Shown in pieces: positions 36,426-44,290 of a stretch of DNA of 64,000 bases (its first letter is position 1; every line of letters begins with the position of its first letter). The stretch covers positions 1 through 64,000 of the forward strand of contig JAFKKV010000017.1 of the NCBI GenBank assembly GCA_017304475.1. The letters are read 5' to 3'. The position numbers and the translations under genes are program-made. Under the pieces are notes generated by a model. It did no database searches. It was not told the DNA's origin and saw nothing but the letters and a program-made list of their open reading frames with translations. Source of the stretch: Hyphomicrobiales bacterium (GTDB lineage: Bacteria; Pseudomonadota; Alphaproteobacteria; Rhizobiales; Phreatobacteraceae).

Positions 36426-37673
36426 CTAGCCCCCTTTCGCCGAAGCTCCCGCGCCCCTCGCCTCCAACCCGTCAGCCGCTAGCCCGCCCGGCCGGGCCCG
36501 CGCCTTGAGGCGGGACACCGCCTCGGCGAGCGGAATGTCGGCCTGCGCGCCGCCGCGCTCGCGCAGGGTCACCCGCCCCTCCCGCATCTCGCGCCCGCCG
36601 ACGATGGCGATCACCGGCACCGCCATGTCATGCGCCGCCACGATACGCCGTGACAGGGTCTCGCCGTCGTCATAGGCGACGGCCCGGATCCCGGCATCCT
36701 CGAACGCCGCCAGGACCTCGGCGCCGTATCCGGCCTGGTCCCTGCCGATCGGCGCGACCGCGACCTGGTCCGGTGACAGCCAGAACGGCAGCACGCCGCC
36801 ATGGTGTTCGAGCAGGATCGCGATCATCCGGCCGAGCGATCCGAAAATGGCGTGATGGATCATCACCGGCCGCGCGCGATCGCCGTCGGGCGCGATATAG
36901 GACGCTTCCAGCCGCTCCGGCAGCACGCCGTCGAGCTGCACCGTGCCGCACTGCCAGGATCGTCCCAGCCGGTCGCGCAGCGCGAATTCCAGCTTCGGTC
37001 CGTAGAAGGCACCTTCCCCCGCATTGATCTGAGGCGCGAGGCCACAGCGCCGCGCGGCATCGCCGAGCTTGGCCTCCGACCAGTCCCAGGTCGCGTCGTC
37101 GCCGGCGCGCACCACCGGCCGTGTCGACAGCGCCACCTCGCAATCGGGAAAGCCGAGGTCGCGATAGACCTCGCCCAGCAGGGCGATGAAGCTCGCGACT
37201 TCGCCTTCCACATCCTCCTCGCGGCAGAACACATGGGCATCGTCCTGCTCGAAGGCGCGTGTCCGCATGATTCCGTGCAGCGAGCCGGAAGGCTCGTTGC
37301 GGTGGCAGGCGCCGAACTCGGCATAGCGGATCGGCAGCTCGCGCCACGAGCGCAGGCCCTTGTTGAAGATCTGCACGTGGCACGGGCACGACATCGGCTT
37401 CAGCGCCATCGCCTGCTCGCCGTCGTCGACCCGGAACATATGCGCGCCGAACTTGTCCCAGTGGCCGCTGCGGATCCAGAGCTCCCTCGGCAGCAATTGC
37501 GGCGTCCGCACCTCGGCATAGCCGGCCCGGCGCATCTTGTGCCGGACATAGTCCTCCAGCACCCGGTAGATCGCGTAGCCGCGCGGATGCCAGAACACCA
37601 TGCCCGGCGCATCCTCCTGAATGTGCCAGAGCTTGAGTTTGACGCCGAGATGTCTGTGGTCGAGATCGTCCAT
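36426..37673 (-). CDS. Short threonyl-tRNA synthetase without TGS and editing domains
   Basis: This 415-residue class II synthetase consists only of the catalytic core and a short anticodon-binding domain. Bacterial ThrRS is normally about 640 residues with N-terminal TGS and editing domains; here the protein begins at LKLWHIQEDAPGMVFWHP, the start of the catalytic domain. Zinc ligands Cys96, His147 and His273 keep the spacing of the E. coli enzyme (51 and 126 residues). Motif 2 is YAEFGACHRNEPSGSLHG. Motif 3 reads GSLGRM, with Gly instead of the usual Glu. It would charge tRNA-Thr but lacks the domain that clears Ser-tRNA-Thr. It is probably a second, conditional copy, because its leader has a threonine attenuator. 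Confidence 0.9.
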   Translation of the reverse strand: MDDLDHRHLGVKLKLWHIQEDAPGMVFWHPRGYAIYRVLEDYVRHKMRRAGYAEVRTPQLLPRELWIRSGHWDKFGAHMFRVDDGEQAMALKPMSCPCHVQIFNKGLRSWRELPIRYAEFGACHRNEPSGSLHGIMRTRAFEQDDAHVFCREEDVEGEVASFIALLGEVYRDLGFPDCEVALSTRPVVRAGDDATWDWSEAKLGDAARRCGLAPQINAGEGAFYGPKLEFALRDRLGRSWQCGTVQLDGVLPERLEASYIAPDGDRARPVMIHHAIFGSLGRMIAILLEHHGGVLPFWLSPDQVAVAPIGRDQAGYGAEVLAAFEDAGIRAVAYDDGETLSRRIVAAHDMAVPVIAIVGGREMREGRVTLRERGGAQADIPLAEAVSRLKARARPGGLAADGLEARGAGASAKGG

Positions 37674-37715
37674 GGCTCATTCCTCACGATGGGAAAAAGA
37701 GCGGACGGGATCGTC

Positions 37716-37760
37716 AAAAACCAGAAAGGCCCCGTCCGTCGCCGGCGGGGCCTTTTCTGG
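37716..37760 (-). terminator. Rho-independent attenuator terminator upstream of ThrRS gene
   Basis: Read on the minus strand, CCAGAAAAGGCCCCG (37760-37746) pairs with CGGGGCCTTTCTGG (37734-37721), a 14-bp stem with one bulged A. TTTTT follows at 37720-37716. The terminator lies 43 bases before the ThrRS start and 18 bases after the leader-peptide stop, as in amino-acid attenuators. Confidence 0.88.
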
Positions 37761-37820
37761 GTGAATGACGCTTGTCTCTAGCGCGCGCAACCAGAAGGCG
37801 ACCCGCCAAAAGCGGTCGCC
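37751..37820 (-). promoter_or_regulatory. Alternative pairings of a threonine attenuator
   Basis: On the minus strand, segment 1 GGCGACC (37820-37814) pairs with segment 2 GGTCGCC (37803-37797). The overlapping CCTTCTGG (37798-37791) can instead pair with the terminator's left arm CCAGAAAAGG (37760-37751), 8 bp with a two-base bulge, and so prevent the terminator. A ribosome stalled at the Thr codons (37814-37828) would cover segment 1 and favour the antiterminator. One reaching the stop codon (37778) would cover segment 2 and allow termination. Confidence 0.78.
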
Positions 37821-37855
37821 GTAGTGGTCGAAGCGGCTGAAAGAAGCTTGCTCAT
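37778..37855 (-). CDS. Threonine leader peptide for the ThrRS attenuator
   Basis: This 25-codon open frame runs from ATG at 37855 to TAG at 37778. Codons 9-15 read S-T-T-T-A-T-A, so four threonine codons (ACC, ACT, ACG, ACC) fall within five codons. This matches the organisation of leader peptides such as thrL. A GAGG lies two bases before the ATG, too close to act as a normal ribosome site. The predicted promoter would start the transcript at the ATG itself, so translation may be leaderless, as known for the trpL leader of Sinorhizobium meliloti. Function is inferred from codon content and the terminator directly downstream. Confidence 0.8.
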   Translation of the reverse strand: MSKLLSAASTTTATAFGGSPSGCAR

Positions 37856-37861
37856 GCCTCG

Positions 37862-37890
37862 TATATGGCGGCAAAGCGCCCTGACGTCAA
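37862..37890 (-). promoter_or_regulatory. Predicted sigma-70 promoter of the leader-ThrRS transcript
   Basis: On the minus strand TTGACG (37890-37885) is followed by a 17-base spacer and CATATA (37867-37862). Seven bases further is the A of the leader ATG (37855), which would be the transcription start. Confidence 0.6.
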
Positions 37891-38061
37891 CGCGAGCCGC
37901 CGGCGTGGCGCAGTCCGGGTGACGCGCGGGACATCCAGGCTCCTTTGGCGGATCACCTCTCTCATGCCGGATAGCCCTGCAGCTCCATGCCTGGACTCCC
38001 ACCGCCCTCCTGCTAACGTCACAGTAGCGATGCGCCAAAAGCGCACGCCAGGGGGGAATTC

Positions 38062-38754
38062 ATGCGTAGGGTTTGTTGCGTCGCGCTTGCCGCGGCGATG
38101 ATGGTCGGTTGTGTCACGACCGACCGGGTCAGCTTCCGCCCGACCGGCCCGGGGCAATTGCCGATCTATCGCGACGGCCGGGCGGCCATAGCCTCGACCG
38201 GATCGGTCACGCGCGTCGTGGTCGCGCCAAAACTGCGCCAGCAGCAGCGCAACCAGCGCCCGGTCTTCGTCGTAGCGATCCAGAATGGCGGCAACCAGCC
38301 GGTCAATTTCATGCTGGCCAGCACCACCGTCGAGCTGACCCGCTCCGGAGGCGTCCAGCCGCTGCAGGTCATCGGTTATGAGCAGCTGGTCCAGGAAGCG
38401 CGCAACGAGCAGATCGCCGGTCTCATCCTCGGCGCAGTGCTGATTGGCGCCGGCGCGGCGGCCGCATCGGGCAGCCCCTCTTATAGCAACGCCGTTCTGG
38501 CGGGGTCTCTGGCCGGCGTCGGCGTCGGCACGATGATCGGCAGCGCGGAACGTGGCGACGAGGCCATTGCACGCTTCGAAGAGGTCGTCATGAAGGACCA
38601 TACGGTCATGCCCGGCGAGTGGTTCGGCGGTCAGCTTCACGTCCAGGCACCGAGCGATATCCCTGCCGACCAGACCGTGACCTACCGGGTCACCATCCGG
38701 CTCGGTCCGGATACGCATTCGTTCGATGTCGTCCAGACGCCCGGACAGCGATAG
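38062..38754 (+). CDS. Putative lipoprotein with glycine-zipper-like segment
   Basis: This 230-residue protein has a signal sequence ending in a lipobox-like MMVGC (Cys17), preceded by a strong GGGGGG ribosome site. The middle (residues 118-155) is a Gly/Ala-rich hydrophobic stretch (IAGLILGAVLIGAGAAAASG and GSLAGVGVGTMIG), while the ends are beta-rich. I do not recognise a named family. It is likely an outer-membrane-anchored envelope protein. Confidence 0.75.
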   Translation: MRRVCCVALAAAMMVGCVTTDRVSFRPTGPGQLPIYRDGRAAIASTGSVTRVVVAPKLRQQQRNQRPVFVVAIQNGGNQPVNFMLASTTVELTRSGGVQPLQVIGYEQLVQEARNEQIAGLILGAVLIGAGAAAASGSPSYSNAVLAGSLAGVGVGTMIGSAERGDEAIARFEEVVMKDHTVMPGEWFGGQLHVQAPSDIPADQTVTYRVTIRLGPDTHSFDVVQTPGQR

Positions 38755-38886
38755 GCCGGCGCCGCCGGCCGCGCCCCTCCCCCATCGGCAACCGCCCCCG
38801 CCGCTCCGTCGGCCCCCGATGAATCGCGCCCTTATGGAGCTTGGAAAAAACAACCCCATATAGAATCGCATCAGGAGGTCCCTGCC

Positions 38887-40284
38887 ATGAAAGTGGCGCT
38901 GCAGACCTTTCTTGCCGCGATGCTCGGCCTCGTCCTGGCCGCCTCTGCCGCGCCGGCATCGGCGCAGGACGCCGCCGGGCACGGGCCGGCGGTGACCATC
39001 GATCTCGAAGGGCCGATCGGCCCGGCGACCGCCCGTTATGTCAAGGAAGCCCTGGCGACCGCCGCCGAACGGCGCGCGACGGTTGTCATCCTGCGCCTGA
39101 ACACGCCGGGCGGCCTTGCCACCAGCATGCGCGAGATCATCGTCGACGTGGTCGGCTCCACCGTCCCGGTCATCGGCTATGTCGCCCCGTCGGGCGCCCA
39201 TGCCGCCAGCGCCGGCACCTATATCCTCTATGCCACCCATGTTGCCGCCATGGCGCCGGGCACCAATCTCGGCGCCGCCACGCCGGTCCAGATCGGGGCT
39301 CCCCCGCCGGGCCTGCCGGCCGGCCGTGACGACCGGAAGGACGGCACGCCGCCACCGCCGGCTCCGGCCCAGGATGCCATGACCGCCAAGGTCACCAATG
39401 ACGCCGTGGCCCTGATCCGAAGCCTCGCCGAACTGCGCGGGCGCAATGCCGACTGGGCGGAAAGAGCCGTGCGCGAGGCTGCCAGCCTGTCCGCCGCGGG
39501 CGCCCTGCAGGCGGGCGTCATCGACCTCGTCGCCCGCAGCCCCGCCGAACTGCTGGAAGCCGTCGACGGCCGCACGGTCGAGGTTACCGGCCGCGGCCAG
39601 GTTCGGCTGGCGACCAAGGGGCTCGCCATCGAGACGATCGAGACGGGATGGCTGATCCAGCTCCTGTCGGTGATCAGCAATCCCAACATCGCCTTCATCC
39701 TGATGCTGGCCGGCATCTATGGCCTGGTGATCGAGTTCTCCTCCCCCGGGGTCATCGCACCCGGCGTGATCGGCACGATCTGCCTGCTGCTCGGGCTCTA
39801 TGGCCTCAACATGCTGCCGATCAACTATGCCGGCCTCGCCCTGATGCTGCTCGGCGTCGCCCTGCTGATCGTCGAGACGGTCAATACGACCGTGGTCGTC
39901 GGCCTCGGCGGCCTCGTCTCCTTCCTGCTCGGCGCGGCATTGCTGTTCAAGATCGAAGCCCCCGGCTACCGGCTGTCATGGACGCTCGTCGGCGGCGCGA
40001 CCATCATGCTGGCCGGCCTCGTCATGGTGGTCACCGGCGCCCTGTGGCGCGCCCGCCGGAGCCCGGTCCGCACCGGCGCGCAGGCCATGCGCGGCCTGGC
40101 GGCGGAGGTTCTCGACTGGTCCGGCGGCACCGGCCATGTCCTCGCCCATGGCGAAAGATGGCAGGCGCAAGCCGCGGAGTTGCTGACCTCGGGCGAAACC
40201 GTCGAGGTCACCGATATCAAGGATCTGACGCTCCTGGTGCGGCGCAGGCCGGCACGCAGCGTCCCTGAAGGAGGCATGCCGTGA
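38887..40284 (+). CDS. NfeD-family membrane serine protease
   Basis: This 465-residue protein has a signal peptide (to about residue 26), a ClpP-class protease domain with the catalytic Ser108 in HAASAGTYI and Lys168 in [10 protein letters not shown], four to five membrane spans (about 250-370) and a C-terminal OB-fold (about 395-455). NfeD proteases partner with SPFH/stomatin proteins and cleave their C-terminus. The stomatin gene here overlaps its stop codon, which fits that partnership. Confidence 0.92.
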   Translation: MKVALQTFLAAMLGLVLAASAAPASAQDAAGHGPAVTIDLEGPIGPATARYVKEALATAAERRATVVILRLNTPGGLATSMREIIVDVVGSTVPVIGYVAPSGAHAASAGTYILYATHVAAMAPGTNLGAATPVQIGAPPPGLPAGRDDRKDGTPPPPAPAQDAMTAKVTNDAVALIRSLAELRGRNADWAERAVREAASLSAAGALQAGVIDLVARSPAELLEAVDGRTVEVTGRGQVRLATKGLAIETIETGWLIQLLSVISNPNIAFILMLAGIYGLVIEFSSPGVIAPGVIGTICLLLGLYGLNMLPINYAGLALMLLGVALLIVETVNTTVVVGLGGLVSFLLGAALLFKIEAPGYRLSWTLVGGATIMLAGLVMVVTGALWRARRSPVRTGAQAMRGLAAEVLDWSGGTGHVLAHGERWQAQAAELLTSGETVEVTDIKDLTLLVRRRPARSVPEGGMP

Positions 40285-41039
40285 TGCTCGACTACCTGGC
40301 CTATCTTCTGCTCGCGGTCATCGTCGTCATCTTTCTCGCGGCGGCGATCCGCATCCTGCGCGAATATGAGCGCGGCATCGTCTTCACGCTTGGCCGCTTC
40401 ACCGGCGTCAAAGGGCCCGGCCTGTTCATCCTGGTGCCCTTCGTCCAGCAGATGGTGAAGGTCGATCTCAGGCTGATCGTCCAGGACGTGCCGCCGCAGG
40501 ACGTGATTTCGCGCGACAATGTCTCGGTCAAGGTCAGCGCGGTCCTCTATTTCCGCATCATCGATCCCGAACGGGCGATCATCAAGGTCGCCGACTTCAT
40601 GGCGGCCACCAGCCAATTGGCGCAGACGACGCTGCGCTCCGTGCTCGGCAAGCACGAACTCGACGAGATGCTGGCCGAGCGCGACCGGCTCAATGCCGAC
40701 ATTCAGGAGATCCTCGATCAGCAGACCGATGCCTGGGGCATCAAGGTGGCCAATATCGAGATCAAGCATATCGACCTCAATGAATCGATGATCCGGGCCA
40801 TTGCCAAACAGGCCGAGGCCGAGCGGCTGCGGCGCGCCAAGATCATCAATGCCGAGGGCGAGCAGCAGGCCGCGGAGAAGCTGGTCGAAGCCGGCCGGAT
40901 CCTCGCCGGCGAGCCGCAGGCGATGCAGCTGCGCTATTTCTCGGCGCTGCACGACATCGCTGGCGAACGGTCGTCGACCGTGGTGTTCCCGCTGCCGATG
41001 GACCTCATCGGCGGCATGATGCCGGGCCGGGCGAAATAG
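40281..41039 (+). CDS. SPFH/stomatin-like (slipin) protein
   Basis: This 252-residue protein has one N-terminal membrane span (about 5-24), the band-7 domain ([22 protein letters not shown] in the family pattern) and a coiled C-terminus ([25 protein letters not shown] in part). The start is either GTG at 40281 or ATG at 40284, both after GGAGG and overlapping the NfeD stop. It probably assembles membrane microdomains with the NfeD protease. Confidence 0.92.
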   Translation: MMLDYLAYLLLAVIVVIFLAAAIRILREYERGIVFTLGRFTGVKGPGLFILVPFVQQMVKVDLRLIVQDVPPQDVISRDNVSVKVSAVLYFRIIDPERAIIKVADFMAATSQLAQTTLRSVLGKHELDEMLAERDRLNADIQEILDQQTDAWGIKVANIEIKHIDLNESMIRAIAKQAEAERLRRAKIINAEGEQQAAEKLVEAGRILAGEPQAMQLRYFSALHDIAGERSSTVVFPLPMDLIGGMMPGRAK

Positions 41040-41090
41040 CGAGGTTCCAGCGGGCAGGAAGGGATGGCCGCGCGGCGATCGCGCCGCCGT

Positions 41091-41486
41091 TCAGGCATCG
41101 CTCCTGCGCCGATGCACGGCCGGTGCCTGCACGGCCTCCTCGCGGGATTGCCGCGCATAATAGAGGCCGACGAGCACGCCGGCGACCGCCGCCACGCCCA
41201 GCGCGCCGAGCGGATGGCGGCCCGCATGCTTGAACAGCAGGCGCTGCAGTTTGGTCGCCTGTGTCCCGGCGGCCTGCGCGACCACTTCCGGGCCGATGCC
41301 GAACTGGCGGAGCTGGTCATTGGCGGCGGAAGCCATCCCGGAGGCATTGGCCGTCAGGTAACGCTTGAGCGTGTCGGCGTCCTGCTGCAGGCGGGTGGCG
41401 GCTTCGCCCGCGCGCTCCATGGCATCGTCGGCCAAGCCACGGGCATTGTGCATCTGATTGCGCAGGGCGGACGGAAAATAGGCCAT
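41091..41486 (-). CDS. Small membrane-anchored stress protein (DUF883-like pattern)
   Basis: This 131-residue protein starts at the ATG at 41486 after GGAGG. It has an amphipathic helical N-terminal half (GLADDAMERAGEAATRLQQDADTLKRYL in the pattern of ElaB/DUF883-type proteins) and one membrane span near 97-115 (PLGALGVAAVAGVLVGLYYA). An exact EcfG-type promoter lies 42 bases upstream. It is probably a stress-induced inner-membrane protein; the family assignment is tentative. Confidence 0.75.
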   Translation of the reverse strand: MAYFPSALRNQMHNARGLADDAMERAGEAATRLQQDADTLKRYLTANASGMASAANDQLRQFGIGPEVVAQAAGTQATKLQRLLFKHAGRHPLGALGVAAVAGVLVGLYYARQSREEAVQAPAVHRRRSDA

Positions 41487-41527
41487 GGAAACCTCCGGCT
41501 CATGATGGGCACATCGCTCGTCGAAGC

Positions 41528-41552
41528 AACGGCCCGAACGCCCGATGGTTCC
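41528..41552 (-). promoter_or_regulatory. EcfG-type stress promoter
   Basis: The minus strand reads GGAAC (41552-41548), 16 bases, CGTT (41531-41528). It lies upstream of the small membrane protein starting at 41486 and matches the alphaproteobacterial general-stress consensus exactly. Confidence 0.75.
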
Positions 41553-41610
41553 GCGGGAACGGCCCATGGCCGGCAGGCCGACGGCGGCGATGCCCTCTGT
41601 TGCCGGCCGC

Positions 41611-42351
41611 TCAGGAGGCCGCTTGCGCCGCCTGCGCCGGCGCACGGATCGCGCCGCCGGCCTCGGGCTGCGGCCAGCGAACGAGCGCCTCGCGGCCGGC
41701 ATCGGTCAGGCCATAGAGGCCGCGCTCAGGCCGGGAAAACCAGCCATAGACATTGCCCTGCAGGATCTTCGGCGCCTCCGGCACCAGCAGCTTGACGTCG
41801 CGTGGCCGGAGCGGCCCCTCGCGCAGCGCGGCGGCGCAGCAGAGCGCCTGCTGGCGATAGGCCGTCATGATCGGCTGGCGCGTACTGCCCCCGGCGGCCG
41901 GGTCGCCCTGGCGCTTGCGATGCTCCTCGACGATGCGCGAGCGCCGCTTGGCGTTCTTGCGCAGCCCCGGCGCCTCCGGATTGGCCAGCACGTGCACATC
42001 GCCCGCCTCAGACACTCCGAGCAGTCCGAAGCCGAGGCGGCGGCAGAGATTGCGGAAACGTGCGTCGCTCTCCCGCCCCTTGCCGCGGACCGACATCCGC
42101 GCGGCGAGCCACACCTCATCGCAGACCGCTGCCCGGTCGACGCCCTGCAGCACCAGTTCGAGATTGAAGGTCAGCTTCAGCTCGCCGATCACCACCACAG
42201 GCGGCTCGCCGTCCTTGACCGCGACCAGGTCGCAGCCGGCCACCTCCCCCTTCACGACGAAGCCGAGAGTTTCCAGGAAGCGTTTGACCGGCAGATAGAG
42301 TGACGTTTCCAGGGTCGGGATCTCCACGGGGCGAATGGAGACGTTAGACAC
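41611..42351 (-). CDS. DUF2161 family protein (PDDEXK-like)
   Basis: Conserved segments are LETSLYLPVKRFLETLGF, VKGEVAGCDLVAVKDGEPPVV and GELKLTFNLELVLQGVDR, which define DUF2161. The order D...E-L-K resembles a PDDEXK nuclease core (Asp in GCDLVAV, Glu-Leu-Lys in GELKL). No ATG fits; GTG at 42351 or 42327 is the likely start. The C-terminal part has a helix-turn-helix look (GNVYGWFSRPERGLYGLTDAGREAL). The family is sometimes labelled phosphodiesterase without proof. Confidence 0.75.
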   Translation of the reverse strand: MSNVSIRPVEIPTLETSLYLPVKRFLETLGFVVKGEVAGCDLVAVKDGEPPVVVIGELKLTFNLELVLQGVDRAAVCDEVWLAARMSVRGKGRESDARFRNLCRRLGFGLLGVSEAGDVHVLANPEAPGLRKNAKRRSRIVEEHRKRQGDPAAGGSTRQPIMTAYRQQALCCAAALREGPLRPRDVKLLVPEAPKILQGNVYGWFSRPERGLYGLTDAGREALVRWPQPEAGGAIRAPAQAAQAAS

Positions 42352-42411
42352 GAGTCGCGCGCCGCGATCATGTCGAATTGCTTCACCCCGCCGCCCGCCT
42401 CTCCCGCCGGC

Positions 42412-42436
42412 GGAACCCGGCCGGACGGTCGACGTT
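42412..42436 (+). promoter_or_regulatory. EcfG-type stress promoter
   Basis: GGAAC (42412-42416), 16 bases, CGTT (42433-42436), 37 bases upstream of the small secreted protein starting at 42473. Exact consensus. Confidence 0.75.
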
Positions 42437-42472
42437 GTCGGGACAGATGGACGGTCTCGAGGAGGAGCTGCC

Positions 42473-42739
42473 ATGGACCGCAGATTGTTCTTCACCATCC
42501 TGGCCGGCGGCGTGGTCGCCGGCATGGCCGGCAAGGCGCAAGCCGCGCCGATCGCGGCGGAGCCGCTGGAGATGCAATGGGGATGGGGTCCCCGGCCCTA
42601 TTACGGTTACGGCTGGGGCCGCCCGCGCCCCTGGCGCCGCGGCTATTACGGTTATGGTCCCGGTCCCTGGGGACCGCCGCCGCCATGGCGCCGCCGCTGC
42701 TGGATCAACCGCTGGGGCGAACGGGTCTGCCGGTTCTGA
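42473..42739 (+). CDS. Small secreted Tyr/Gly/Pro/Trp-rich protein
   Basis: This 88-residue protein starts at 42473 after GAGGAGGAG. The signal peptide ends near GKAQA (residue 23). The mature part is dominated by Tyr, Gly, Pro, Trp and Arg (GWGPRPYYGYGWGRPRPW, YYGYGPGPWGPPPPWRR) and ends in CWINRWGERVCRF with two Cys. It resembles the GCG/YXWGxR-type small secreted proteins of Rhizobiales. Function is unknown; it is preceded by an EcfG promoter. Confidence 0.75.
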   Translation: MDRRLFFTILAGGVVAGMAGKAQAAPIAAEPLEMQWGWGPRPYYGYGWGRPRPWRRGYYGYGPGPWGPPPPWRRRCWINRWGERVCRF

Positions 42740-42773
42740 TGCAGGCGTGGGACGGCCGGACCAGCACGGCCGT

Positions 42774-43685
42774 TCACGCGGCGCGCGGATGTTCGGCCGG
42801 GCCGTCGTCGGGCAGTCCGACGATGTCGACCCCGACGAACAGCCCGCCGAGCGCGCCCGCCGGACCGACAAAGCTTCCCGATACCGGCGAAGCCTCCCAG
42901 GGAACCCGGGCCATGGCGACGCGGATGAGATGCGGGTCGGCGACCAGCGCATTGGTCGGATCGAACTCCACCCAGCCGTCTTCCGGAATGAAGATCTCGG
43001 CCCAGGCATGGGTCAGGCTGACCGGCGCGCGCATGGTGTCCGGGCTGGACAGATCGCCATGCAGATAGCCGGTGACGAAGCGGGCGGCGTAGCCGAGCCG
43101 CCGCACCGCCTCGATGAACAGCCAGGCGAGATCCCGGCAGGAGCCCGAGCGAAGCGAGAGCGTCAAGGCCGGCGCCTGCACCCCTTCCTCGTAGCGCACC
43201 GCATAAGCGAAGCCGGCATGAATGGCGTTCAGCAGCCGTGAGATCGGATCGGTGCCGAGCTCGGCTCCGACGAGATCCTCGGCCAGGACCTGATGGATCC
43301 AGTCGGCCAGCAGCGATCCGTCATCACCGCTCGCCGGCGCCAGGAAGGGCTGCAGCACGATGCGTTCGCCGTCGGAATAGCGCGGCGCGAACTGGGCGCT
43401 GCGGGCCGAGGCATGGTTGCGCGGAAAGGTCGAGCCGTAACGCCTGAGCGTCAGCTCGCTGACGATCTCGAGCTTGTCGCCCGGCTCCTGGAACGTCGCT
43501 ATGGCGACCGGATTGCCATAGACGTCGTGAATCCACTCGACCTGGGCGATGGGCTGGATGTCGAGCCGCGTGTCGAGGATTCGCAGGTCGAAACTGTCGC
43601 GCGGCCGGAGGATCAGCCGGTGCGGACCGAATTCGACCGGACAGCCGTAGTGATAGGTCGTGACGTGCCTGATCGAGAGATCCAT
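42774..43685 (-). CDS. Transglutaminase-like cysteine protease family protein
   Basis: This 303-residue protein begins with the bacterial transglutaminase N-terminal domain (MDLSIRHVTTYHYGCPVEFGPH). The core triad follows: Cys183 in GSCRDLAWLF, His226 in LTHAWAEIFIP and Asp242 in WVEFDPTNA. There is no signal peptide, so it is cytoplasmic. Such proteins often accompany peptide-modifying or protease genes; none is adjacent here. Confidence 0.9.
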   Translation of the reverse strand: MDLSIRHVTTYHYGCPVEFGPHRLILRPRDSFDLRILDTRLDIQPIAQVEWIHDVYGNPVAIATFQEPGDKLEIVSELTLRRYGSTFPRNHASARSAQFAPRYSDGERIVLQPFLAPASGDDGSLLADWIHQVLAEDLVGAELGTDPISRLLNAIHAGFAYAVRYEEGVQAPALTLSLRSGSCRDLAWLFIEAVRRLGYAARFVTGYLHGDLSSPDTMRAPVSLTHAWAEIFIPEDGWVEFDPTNALVADPHLIRVAMARVPWEASPVSGSFVGPAGALGGLFVGVDIVGLPDDGPAEHPRAA

Positions 43686-43971
43686 GTCGCTCCGTCCAAT
43701 CGTCCCGCATCGCCGGGCCCGGCCCGGATTTTGTCCCGCAAAAGGCCGCGTGGCGCAAACCCGCGCGGCCCCCGGTCCGGAAGCCGCCGCCCCTTCGCGA
43801 TGCCGGCTCCGCGGACCTCCCAGATCCTCGCAACTCGCAAGACGGTCTTGGGTTCATTTACGCCCATGCCGGCGATCGGATCCGCCTTCGCCGGCCGCGG
43901 GGTCGATGCGCCGGCCGGCGCCTTCTCCCTGGCCGCCGAGACCTGCCGGCGCCCGAAACCGGCTCGAAACC

Positions 43972-43997
43972 GGAACGAACCGGCCGGCTCAGCCGTT
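43972..43997 (+). promoter_or_regulatory. EcfG-type stress promoter
   Basis: GGAAC (43972-43976), 17 bases, CGTT (43994-43997), 35 bases upstream of the small Pro-rich protein at 44032. The gap 43686-44031 contains no other recognisable feature. Confidence 0.75.
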
Positions 43998-44031
43998 CAT
44001 TGCAGGAGCCGAGAGAGATGAGCAGAGGGAG

Positions 44032-44226
44032 ATGACCATGGCCAGCCAGGTCGAAGGCGCCGATCACATCGACATCCGGTGGGCGGGAGATCCGCACCCC
44101 CCTCCGGAACCCTTTCCGGGCCCGATTCCCCCGCCGATCCCACCGCAACCGGAACAGCCGGAACCGCCGACCCAGCCTATTCCTCCGGCCGATCCGACCA
44201 ATCCGCCGGACCGGATGTCGATGTGA
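44032..44226 (+). CDS. Small proline-rich protein
   Basis: This 64-residue protein has GAGGGAG just upstream of the ATG. After a short acidic N-terminus (ADHIDIRW) nearly half of the residues are proline (PFPGPIPPPIPPQPEQPEPP). There is no signal peptide. I do not recognise a family. The ribosome site and the exact EcfG promoter upstream are the reasons to accept it. Confidence 0.6.
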   Translation: MTMASQVEGADHIDIRWAGDPHPPPEPFPGPIPPPIPPQPEQPEPPTQPIPPADPTNPPDRMSM

Positions 44227-44290
44227 GGCCGCCTCGGCAGCGCCATCCGGCTGGATGGACCCGCCGCCGCGGCAAACGCCGCCCTCATGA

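Noticed and set aside
37674-37860. T-box riboswitch upstream of the ThrRS gene
   Set aside because: No AGVGA, specifier loop or UGGN bulge sequence is visible; a Thr-rich leader peptide and terminator explain the region better.
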